Source: a bacterium (GTDB taxonomy: Bacteria; T1Sed10-126). From it: a stretch of 32,028 nucleotides of DNA. Shown one piece after another: positions 1 to 12,000 of this stretch. Location: NCBI GenBank assembly GCA_003557545.1, contig PWOD01000172.1, forward strand, positions 1 to 32,028. The letters run 5' to 3'. The position numbers and the translations under genes are program-made. The notes beneath the pieces are model-generated. The model had not been told where the DNA came from and did no database searches. It was given only the letters and a program-made list of their open reading frames with translations. Position 1 is the stretch's first letter. Every line of letters starts with the position of its first letter.

Positions 1-3000
1 AGCTGCACCGACTGGAGATACCGCTACATGTGGGATGATCTGACCTGTGAAGATGATGATCTGATCTGGGATGGAGATGCGGTTCCCTTTGTTGAACACA
101 CCTGGAATAATGTTTCAAGCGGTTCTTACGGAGAACTCCAGTACTGGACTGCACCCGGTTCAGGCACCTACAGGATTCACGCCTGGGGAGCTCAGGGGGG
201 AGCTACACCTAACGCAACCGGCTGGGCACCAGGACCTGGCCACCAGGGAGGTTACGGCGCCTATATGTCGGGTGATTTTGAACTTCGGGGCGGGGAAACT
301 ATTGTCATCATGGTGGGACAGATGGGGGAGGAAGGTTCATACGGTGGAGGAGGAGGGGGTGGAACTTTTGTCACACGTTATGGGGCTCAGGATGATAGTG
401 ACATTTTTGTGATTGCCGGTGGTGGTGGTGGTGGTGGAAAAACAGATCCCGGTGTTAACGGAACCACAAGTACTGCAGGAACTGCCGATGCTTCAGGTCG
501 GAACCAGGGTGGAGTAAGTGGTTTAGGTGGACCGACTGACGCGGCAGCCGGCCGGGTAGCTCCCGCCGGTGGTGGTGGTGGCTTTAGAGGAAATGGTGCC
601 CTGGTAGGATCGGGAAGTTCTCGCCCGGCCCAGTCTTTTCTTAATGGTGGAGATGGTGGTTACGTATGGGAACGGGGGTGGGCCTACGGACAGGATGGAG
701 GTTATGGAGGTGGCGGCGGTGGATTTAGAGCTGGCTGGGGCCCGGCCGGGGGAGGAGGAGGAGGATACTCCGGTGGAGGTGGTGGATACCGTAGTGGTGC
801 AGGAACTCATGGCGGTGGAGGAGGCGGTTCTTTCAATGCCGGGCAAAACCAGCAGAATCAATCCGGTGTAAGATCCGGTCACGGTAAGGTAATGATCGAG
901 GGAGGGGTTGAGGTCCGGGGAGTAAGGATTTCCCGGCCGGTTGATCTGGATAAAATCAAACGTGTCTCCACCTCTAATATCGAATGGGATGCCAGTCAGC
1001 CTGGCGAAGCGAATGTTTCGGTAGAGGTAGCAATTACCGATAATCCTGATCATCCGCCGGTCGAAAAATATGAATGGATGGAGGCGGTAAGTGGCGAAAA
1101 CGTGCCGGGAGTAAACTGGGGAGATGATCTGTCCGGCAAATATTTATGGATTCGTCAAACTCTGACAACCAACTCCGATGAGCTGCCAAGGCTGCATGAA
1201 ATAGATGTCGAGATTAAAGGTGAGCGGGGTTCGGATGGATATCTGCTGTCGAAACCCCAGTCGATGCTGCCTTCTAAACCAAACCTTGTCGATCTTGAAT
1301 ATGATTTAAATAACGGTGAGATAACGGTTGATGTAATCGGCTCGCCGGGAACGGCCAACGAGGAGATAATCTCCGGAGTTGAGCTGTCAGGCCAGCAGGA
1401 GGTTGATCTGGACTGGGAGTCAGAGCACACAGTTTTTCAGACCCGGGTGCATCTGGAAGGTTCAAGCTGGGGAGCATTTCCCGAGTTTGACAGTTTAACT
1501 CTGGAGTCGAGCAAACAGTATGAGCTGGAGATAGAGATCGAAGGAACCGGCCGGGTGGGTGTCAACGGAACCCGCTATGATGATGGAGATACGATTCTGC
1601 TGGATGCCGGCAGCCGGGTTGATATATCGACCCATACCGGTCTGGGCTGGAGTTTTGACTACTGGGAGGAAGATCTCAGCGGAGAAACCCGGCCCCAGGC
1701 TGTAAAATGGATGGATTCGGACAAAAAGATCAAAGCAGTCTTCAGACGTGACACCTTTCTGCTGACGATTGATATAGAGGGTTGGGGATATGTGGAAGCT
1801 AATGGTGAGAGATACTACAACAATGACGCGCCGGTCGAGGTTGAGGTTTATGTGGGGGATACGGTGGGACTTGAGGCGATGCCTGATGATGGCTGGCATT
1901 TCCGGCTGTGGATGGGAGATTTACGGGGTAATGATCCTTCCCAGGAGCTGCTTGTTGATGGCAATAAATCGGTAACAGCAGTATTTACCGACGTCTATAT
2001 GCTGCATCTTGATATCTGGGGAGAGGGCAGTGTGATAATTGAAGGGGAAGAATATACTCACCGTGATGCGCCGACCTGGGTGCAGGTGGGAGCCGGAGAT
2101 ATGCTGCAGCTGGAGGCAATTGCGGCCGGTGGCTGGGAGTTTGAGAGATGGGAAGGTGATCTGTCCTCAGACAGTCCGGTCGGTCAGCTGTTTATGGATG
2201 GTAACAAGCAGGTGACAGCGATATTTGATGAGCAGGTGATACCCACCTATGATCTGGAGATCGATATAGAGGGTGCCGGCAGCATCCTGGTTAACGGTAG
2301 AGAATACAGTAATACCGATGTTCCCGCCCGGCGACGGATTGAGCTGGGTGCTGAGGTGGAGCTGGTTGCCGTGCCCGGCAACAACTGGGAGTTTGTCGGC
2401 TGGGAGGGTGATTTAAGCGGTGATGATATAGTTGAACGTTTAATAATGGGTGACCAGGGAAAACAGGTAAAAGCAGTCTTTGAGCGGGAGAGATATGATC
2501 TGTTGCTGGAGATTGAAGGCCGGGGTTCAATTATTGTTGACGGGGTTGAATACACGGAGAATGATCTGCCGCAGAGTCTGCGCATAGATACCGGAACCGT
2601 TGTGCAGCTGGAGGCTGAAGCGGCCCATGAGTGGGGATTTGATTTCTGGGAGGGTGCGCTCAGCGGCAGTGATACCAGCGGGGAGATTGTAATCAGCGGT
2701 CCGGCCCAGGTTAAAGCAGTGTTTGAAGATCAGCGTTTAGAACGGTTCGACCTGCGGCTAAATATTGAAGGCAGTGGTTCGGTATGGTTAAACGGTAGAG
2801 AATATACAGATTTCAACGCCCCGGTCGATGTTACCTATACTACCGGAACCCTTGTTGAGTTAGAGGCCGCCCCGGCGGTGCGCTGGGATTTGGTCGGCTG
2901 GAGTGGAGATCTCTCCGGGGACAGCCTGACCGAAACTCTATTAATGGAAGGCGATCGTGAAGTGACGGCGGTCTTTGAACAGGTGGGTTACCGGCTGTTG

Positions 3001-6000
3001 CTGGAGATAGAAGGATCAGGTGGAGTTGAGGTTGATGGTCAGCTGTATGATGTTGAGCAGACCCCGAGGGGAATAACAGTGTTGATTGGGGAGACGGCGG
3101 CGCTGGAGGCGGTTGGCCATGCCGGCTGGCGGTTATCCCACTGGGAGGAGGATTTGACCGGGGATGCTGATACTGCGAGTCTGTGGATGGATTCTGATAA
3201 AACGGTTCGCGCAGTATTTGAACGGGCGACCTATGAGATCACAATAAATATCGAGGGTGAGGGGAATGTTTTTATTGATGGGGAGACCTATGTCGGCACA
3301 GTAGCCCTTCTGGGGGGAGATACATTGCAGCTGGTGGCTGAAGGGCTGTGGGCCTGGGGTGATCAGTACTGGGAGTTAGAGGGCTGGAGCGGAGATATTA
3401 GTGGCACGTCGGCCAAACAGCCGTTGTTTTTAGATGAAAACAAGGAGATTACGGTAACTTTCAACCAGCTGCCGACCTACCGGTTGACGGCTGATATCGT
3501 CGGGCCGGGTGGGATCTATATAGAAGACATAAGGTATTCACAGCCGCTTGATTTACCGCAGGGTGAGACGGTTACGGTGGCGGCGCGCAGCGACGATATC
3601 TGTTATGCTTTCCAGCAGTGGGGCGGGAATCTATCGGGAACAACCAGTCCGATTTCATTGAACCGCAGTAGCGATGGATTCATCAGTGCTGAGTTTGGCA
3701 CCGGATTGAACGAGGGTTCAGGTACCAGTGGCGATCCCTATGGAATCTATAACTGGTATGATCTGAACAGCGTGCGCTGTTATCCGGAAGCCTATTATCT
3801 GCTGCGGGAAGATTTAGATGAGCACAGCTCCGGTTATCATGAGCTGGCCTCGCCGGAGGCTAATGATGGAGCCGGCTGGCTGCCGATAGGCACGACCCAG
3901 GAACTTTTCAACGGTCAATTTGATGGTGACAGTCGAACGATCACCGGTTTAACGATTAATCGTTACGGAACTGAAAATGTCGGATTGTTTGGTGAACTGG
4001 TTGGAGCGGCTGAGATCCGCCAGTTAAAACTGAAAGATGTGGATATTACAGGAGACACCTATGTAGGAGGATTGGTTGCTTATAATGATGTCAGTGGTGG
4101 ATTAATCGAGGATGTATCGGTCAGCGGGAGAATTGCTGGAACCAGCCGTGTGGGTGGTGTGGTGGGTGTCAACTATGGCAGGCTGATCGGTATCAGTGCT
4201 GAGGTTGAGCTGACGGCCAGCTTCCCCAGCCGTATGAGTCGCCGGTTTGCCGGTGGGCTGGTGGGACGTAACATGGGCCGTGGTGAGATCGAGCGTTCTT
4301 CAGCCGTCGGGTCGGTGACCGCCTCGGGTGATCGGGTTGGAGGATTAGTGGGTGATAACTACGGAGATATTGCTAACAGTTATGTCAATGTTGATGTTAC
4401 CGCAGCGCGCAGAGTTGGTGGATTGATAGGTTTTAACCAGGGGCTGGTGGAAAATACCTATTCACGGGGTAAGGTTGATGGAGGTTCACGTAATGTCGGG
4501 GGGCTGGTGGGAGATAATATCTGGCAGGTAAGAAACAGCTTCTGGGATGTTGAAGCAAGCGGTCAAACCAGCAGCGACGGTGGTCAGGGCAGGAGCGAAA
4601 GTGAGATGACCGCAATCAGCATCTATGAGGACGCCGGCTGGGAGATAGGTCGAACCCAGGAGCCGGGGAATGATGGTTATCCATATTTCTCCTCCGATAC
4701 CCCGCTGTGGTTAATTGAATCCCACGAGATGGAGGTAGTGGTAGATATTGATGGAGAGGGTGATGTGCTGGTCAATGGTGAGACCTATGTTGAACCGGTG
4801 CTGATCGAGGCTGGCAAGACGGTAAGTTTCGAAGCGGTAGAATCAGCTGACTGGAGTTTTACCGGCTGGTCCGGTGATTTAAGCGGTGATATTCCGCTGC
4901 GGGAGGTAGTCATTGAACGTGATTTAAGGGTGGTTGCCTCATTCGGTGAGACCTATATTTTAACAATAGATATCGAGGGTGAAGGTGAAGTCTTAGTAGA
5001 TGGTGTAAGCTACACTCAGCCACTGTATATACGGGGAATTAATCAGCTGACGATTGAGGCCGCTGGAGAAGCTCCCTGGGAGCTGTATCAGTGGGGTGGA
5101 GCTTTGAGCGGTGACCAGCCGGTTAAGCAGCTGCAGCTGGATGATAATAGATCAATCACCGCCTATTTCTGGCCGGGCGGGGGGACCCAGGAGCAGCCCT
5201 ATGAGATAACTGACTGGCATGATCTGGCAAGAGTTTCGGAGTTTGGCGGGATAGATTTTATTGAGATGCACTACCTGCTGGCTAATGATCTGGATGACAA
5301 CAGCGCCGGTTATACTGAGCTGGTGGGAAGCACGGCTAACGGTGGATTAGGCTGGCAGCCACTGGGCGATGAGGACAGTCCGTTTGACGGAGTATTTGAT
5401 GGCGACAGTAACCGAATATCCGACCTGTGGATGCAGCGTCCCGAAGCCCAACAGAGTGGACTGTTCGGCGTGGTAGCCGGTGAGATCAAAGATCTTCAGC
5501 TGGTTAGAACAGATATTGAGGGCGGCAGTGAAGCCGGTGTGTTAGCCGGGAAACTGCTTAACAGCGGCCGGCTGACTAATATAGAGGCACGTGGACAGAT
5601 ATCCGGTCAAACCCGGGTGGGAGGAGTGGTGGGAGTCAATGAGGGGATAATTCGATTAATCGAAGCAGCTGTAACTGTCAGCGGCAGCAGCCGTCTGGGC
5701 GGGATAGTCGGGGAGAACCGCGGAACGATTGAAAACAGCTACAGCCGGGGAGCAATCAGTGGTGATGAGATTGTTGGAGGGATGGTAGGAGAAAACAATG
5801 GAATTGTGGAAACCAGCTATTCCCTGGGACAGGTGAGTGGTTCTTCAGAGAGCGGTGGGTTGATCGGGGGCCGGGCTGATGGAGTTGCTCCCGGCAGTTT
5901 CTGGAGTCTGGACAGCTCCGGTCAAACTGATAGTGCGGGGGGTGAAGGAAAAACCAATACTGAGTTAAGACAGCTGGGGACCTTCCTTGGCGCCGGGTGG

Positions 6001-9000
6001 GATATTACCGGGGCGGCCCAGTCGAAGAACAACGGTTATCCATTCTTTAATGATGCTGCATCGATCTGGGCGATTTCCATGAGTGAGCTGCGGCTGACGG
6101 TGGAGATCGAAGGAGAGGGTGAGGTTTATGTTGATGGTGAAAAATATCAGGAACCGCTGATGATTGAGGCCGGCGAACAGGTTAGCCTGGAAGCGGTCAG
6201 CGATGGTTACTGGTGGTTTGCCGGCTGGGAGGGTGATTTAACCGGAAGTGATCCGGAAGAGCAGCTGGAGATGGAGTTTGATCGGACGGTGCGGGCGGTT
6301 TTTAGCAACGCTTATGATTTAACCGTTGAAATTGAGGGTGAAGGTTATGTTCTGGTGGATGGTGAAACATATACATCAGGCCATCAGGTGGGTGGTGGTG
6401 AGACTGTTGAGTTTGAAGCAGTTGGTGCCGCTTACTGGGATTTTGTTGAGTGGGATCAGGATCTATCGGGATCGGCAGCTGTGCAGCAGTTATATATCGA
6501 TGGTGAGAAGCAGATCAGGGCCAGTTTCCGCCGCGATTCAGTCAGTTTAACGATTGATTTGGAGGGAGCCGGTCGGGTTCTGGTGGAGGGCGAAGAATAT
6601 AGCGGGCAGCTGCACTATTATCGGGGTGAGAAGGTGCAGCTAAGAGCTGAGCCGGAGCATCTGTGGTATTTTTCCGGATGGGAGGTTGACCTGGAATCAC
6701 CGGAGGAATCGCCGCAGCTGCTGATGGATAGTAATAAACAGCTGACTGCCCGGTTTGCTCAGCATGATACAGCACTGGTTGAACTGAATTTTGTCGGTGA
6801 GGGCCAGGCGCAGGTAGATGGAGAAAAATATGATGAACCGCTGGTAGTGGTGCGGGGTGAGACGGTTGAACTAACTGCTCTGCCCAGCCGTGAGCCGGGT
6901 GAGGGATACTGGAAGTTTGTCGGCTGGGACGGTGACCTGGTTGATGATTTCAGTCCGATCGTAGCCACTGTAGATACAGATCTGCAGGTGGCGGTCCTGT
7001 TTGAGCCTGACAGTGTGCTGCTTGATATAGATATTAGTGGCAGCGGGGAGCTGGTATTTGATGATAATAGCTATACCAGCCAGCTTCAGCTGCGGGCCGG
7101 GTTGGAACATATTGTTGAAGCGCAGCCTTCGCCGGGCTGGAGGTTTGATGGCTGGCATGGCCTGCTGGGCGGTTCAAATCAAACAGCAAATCTACTGGTG
7201 GAAGAGACCGGTGAGCTGGGATTAAGTTTCAGTCGGAAAGATTTTGCCGGAGGAGATGGTTCGGAAGCTAATCCCTACCAGATAGAAAACTGGTATCAAC
7301 TGGATGCGATTCGGGATAATCTTGAATCCAGTTTTGTGCTGATCGCTGATTTAGACGCTGAAAGTTATGGTTATAATGACATGGTGCAGGGGATCGGTTG
7401 GGAGCCCCTGGGTAATTTCTGGGATTCACAGTTCAGCGGCCTGTTTGACGGACAGCACAGGACTATTGCCGATCTGTATATCAACAATTCGATGGGTTAC
7501 AGCGGTCTGTTTGGTTATCTGAGCGGTGACGCACGGGTGAAAAACCTGGGTCTGATCGATCTTGATCTGCAGGGTGGTAACTACAGCGGTGCTCTGGCCG
7601 GTCGGAACGATGGATTAATTCAACAGGTATTTGTCGAAGGTCAGGTAAGCGGAGCCAACCAGGTGGGAGGAATTGTCGGGCAGAACTATCAGGGTGGAAC
7701 AATCCGCAATAGCTACAGTCATGCCAGTGTAACCGCCACTGAGCGAGCCGGTGGACTTGTGGGCTATAATATTGGTGGGCTGATAGAAAGCAGTTTTGCC
7801 ACCGGTGAGGTTTCAGCCGATGAGGATGCCGGCGGACTGGTGGGAATGAACTGGAACGGTGAGGTGCTGAATAGCTTCTGGGACGTGGAAAGTTCAGGGA
7901 TCTTTGTTAGTGATGGTGGTACTGATAAGACCGGTGCTCAGATGCGACAGCTGGAGCTGTATGAAACAGCCGGCTGGTCGATCGCCGGGGTGGGAGCTGA
8001 TGACAACGATGGGTATCCCTATCTGTCCGGGGATCAGCCGGTCTGGCATATTCAGGTGGACACACTGACAGTAACGCTGGAGGGTATAGAGGGAGCCGGC
8101 ACACTGAGGCTGGATGGTGAAACCTACAGCCAGCCGGTGCAGCTGCAGCGAGGGACAACAGTCCTGTTAGAGGCGCTCCCCGAGGAGAACTATAACTTCC
8201 TGGGCTGGGAGGGTGATGTTAGTTCAAACAATCCACAGGTGGAGCTGCTGGTTGATTGTCATAAAGATATTCAGGCCCGGTTCCGACATGAAACCGAACT
8301 GATAACGGTTGATATCGAGCAGCAGGGGTCGGTATATATCAATGGTGAGAGATATCAGCGGCCGGTCGAGGTGTTGACCTCATCGCCGGTAGAGTTTACT
8401 GCTGTTGCTGATCAATACTACCATTTTGTCGGCTGGGAGGGTGATTTAAGCGGTAGTGATACAACGGTTGTCAGAACAGTTGAGGCTGCCAAACAGATAA
8501 CTGCTATCTTCCGCCGTGATACTCATCTGATAGAGGTAGAAGTTGAGGGGGAAGGAGATATTTATCTGGACGGTGATACCTACATCGAACCGGTGGTTGT
8601 GGAGGGTGGAAATACCCTGCGGTTTGAAGCAGTCGGGCGTCAGATTTCTGAAGAGGAGTTCTGGGGATTCATCCGCTGGGAGGATGGTTTAACCGGTGAA
8701 CAGGACAGGGTGAATGTTGTAATAGAACAATCTAAAACAGTGCGGGCGATCTTTGGGAAACTTGATACCAGTATTGTAACAGTAGATATTGAAGGTCCGG
8801 GTGAGCTCTATATAGACGGTCGTCCCTACAGCGAGCCGCGGGTCATACTGAGTGGTGAGCAGATCACTGTAGAGGCGGTGGGTGAGCGGGGTTGTTACCG
8901 GCTGCTCAGCTGGGGCGGGGATTTAAGCGGTGATGATCCCGAGCGGCAGGTACTGGTTGAAACAGACATGTTAATCAGCGCTGAGTTTGTAGCTAATTTT

Positions 9001-12000
9001 GGCGGTGGAGAGGGCAGCGACGAAGCGCCTTATGAGATAACCAACTGGTATCATTTACACAGCGTCCGCTGTTTTCTGGATTCCAACTTTGTGCTGAAAG
9101 CAGATCTGGATGAGACAGTAAACGGCTATCAGCAGGTCGCCTCGGCAGCGGCTAATGATGGATCTGGATTTAAGCCGCTGGGTAATAATGATGGTGGATT
9201 CAGTGGAGCGTTTGATGGACAGTACAGAACGATTAGTGATCTGACGATCCAGCGGCCCAATGAGGATTATGTTGGATTGTTCGGACAGATAGAAAGAAAC
9301 AGTCTGGTTGAGGCGGTGGGGTTGAACAACCTGCAGATAGCAGGTAAGAATTATGTTGGTGGAATAGCCGGTTATAATAGCGGCAGTATTCAGCGCAGTT
9401 ATGTGGAGGGAACAATCAGTGGTCAGGAAAGAGTTGGAGGTATTTCAGGCCGCAACCACATTGGAGCGAACCTGCGCAACCTGTACAGTCGTGCCCAGGT
9501 CAGCGGTCAATCCCGCGTGGGTGGGATAGTTGGTATGAACTATGGATCAACCGTCAGCTATACCTTCAGTGCCGGAAAAATCGAGGCCGGCCATCAGGTT
9601 GGTGGGCTGGTCGGGCATAATAACTTTGGCACGGTATCACGCAGTTTCTGGGATGAACAGCTGAGTGGCCAGAGTGAGTCGGCCGGCGGTGGCCGGGGAA
9701 AAACCAGTTATCAACTGAAACGTATAGAGACCTATGAAGCCGAAGGCTGGGAGATAGAAGCGGTCTTAGAGGATGAAAATGACGGCTATCCTTACCTGAG
9801 CGGAGGCGAGCCGATCTGGCAGATAGCGGTGGGAGAGCTGCGGTTAACCGTGGATACAGCCGCCGGCGAGGGTCAGGTGCTGGTGAATGGAGAAGAATAT
9901 ACAGAACCTGTTTTAGTGGGAGCCGGTCAGTCTGTGGAACTACAGGCGGTGGCCGCCCCCGGCTGGGAGTTTGCCGGCTGGTCGGGTGATCTGCAGTCAC
10001 AACACAGCCTGGTGGAGCTGTTGATGGATTCAGAAAAAACTCTGGAAGTAGAGTTTGAACGGGGCAGTTATCAGCTGCAGATTGAGATCGAGGGTGAGGG
10101 TGAAGTTTATGTTAACGGAGAGTTATACAGTGAGCCGCTGCAGCTGTCGGGCGGTCAAACGGTTGAAGTAGAGGCTATCGGAGCCGATGGTTGGGGGTTT
10201 GCCGGATGGTCCGGTGATATTAGTGGTGCAGCGGCCAGCCAGGAGTTTGAGATAGTTGAGGATATGAACCTGGAGGCCGAGTTTCTGGTGGGACTGTATC
10301 AGCTGGATATCGAGCTGGAAGGTTCAGGGGAGCTGTTTGTTAATGGTGAAAAATATAGTCAACCGGTTGAGTTGACCGGCGGCAGTTCGGTGCAGTTGGA
10401 GGCGGTAGCTTCAGATGGTTGGGAGTTTGTTGAATATTCTGGGGATATTCAAAGCAGCAGTCCTGATCAGGAGTTTGTGATTGATAAAGATTATTCGTTA
10501 ACCGTTAGCTTTGTTGAAAGTCGGTATCAGCTGGAAATTGAGGTGGAGGGACCGGGCGAGGTTTACCTGGACGGGGTTAAATATGATCAACCAGTCGAAG
10601 TCGGTTGGGGACAACAGCTGCTGCTGGAGGCTGAGGCGGACGATGATTGTCATCGGTTTGCCGGCTGGGGTGGTGACCGTCAGGGTCAATCTGAACAGCT
10701 GCAGCTGACAGTTGACGGTGATCTGCAGCTTACCGCTGAGTTCACCGCGGGTTTTGCCGGCGGCCAGGGTTCGGCGGCTGATCCCTACAGAATCTCCAGC
10801 TGGGAACAGCTGGCACGGATGAGCTGTTTTCCAACCGCCAGCTATCAGTTAGTGGAAGATCTGGATCAAACCAGCGCTGGATATCAGGAGATTGCCTCTG
10901 CTCAGGCTAATAATGGTGCGGGCTGGGAGATGCTGGGCAGCGCTGATCAGCCCTTCGCCGGTGAGTTAGACGGTAGCTCACACCAGCTGAAGGATCTGCA
11001 TATCAATCGGTCGGGTGAGGCTTCGATCGGTATTTTTGCCAATCTTTCGGGACGGGTGAGTAATCTGCGGTTAAATAATCTGCAGGTAACCGGCGGCAAT
11101 TTAGTCGGGGGCCTGGCCGGTCAGCTGCAAAGCAGTGGTGAGATTGTTGGAGTAGAAATTTCCGGTGAGGTTACCGGTTCGGCCCAGGTGGGAGGTATGG
11201 TTGGTCGTAACCTCGGTCAAATCGAAGCAAGCAGTAACAGTTCAACAGTGAATGGAAGTTTTGATGTGGGTGGGATTGTGGGGAGAAACCAGTCCGTGCT
11301 GAAAAATACGGTTAATACCGGAAAGGTCAGCGGTGACTACAGTGTCGGTGGGCTGGTTGGATACAACCGCAGTTATGTTGGTTATTCCTATACAACCGGT
11401 GAGGTTAGCGGGCTTAATATTGTAGGTGGATTAATTGGTCGGCGGGATAGTGGAGCTGAAGCGGAGGCGAGTTTCTGGGATGTTGAAGCAAGCAATCAGA
11501 GTTCCAGCGCCGGTGGTGAGGGTAAGAACCACGAGCAGCTGCAGCGGATGCAGACCTACAGCGACGCCGGCTGGGATATTACAGCGATCGGTTCTGAGCA
11601 GAATGATTACCTGCCCTTTATCCAGCTTGATCAGAGCGGCACGTGGAAGAAGAGCGTGCGATTGACGATAAATATGACCGGTAAAGGAACGGTACTGGTG
11701 GATGGCGTCGAACATACTGAGCAGCTGACAATACCGTTGACCGATGCGGTTTCCCTGGAAGCTGTGCCTGACCCGGATATCTGGGTGTTTAACAGCTGGT
11801 TTGGTGATTTAACTGGTGATCAGTTAATCAAAACTGTGCCGGTTGATTCGGATGTCGTAGCGACCGCCTCCTTTACCCTGGATATGAAGGGAACGGGGAC
11901 GGTGGATGATCCCTATGTGGTGACCACCTGGGATGAGATGGATATGGTTCAGGAACATCCGGATGCCCATTATACACTTGACGGAGGACTGTTTACTTTC

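Noticed and set aside
523-1053. 176-aa minus-strand ORF and many other antisense or out-of-frame ORFs (e.g. 71-412, 9566-10000, 12188-12460) inside the giant gene
   Set aside because: They overlap a continuous, domain-rich coding frame and read as low-complexity Pro/Ser/Arg translations of the Gly/Glu-rich opposite strand; no domain signal.
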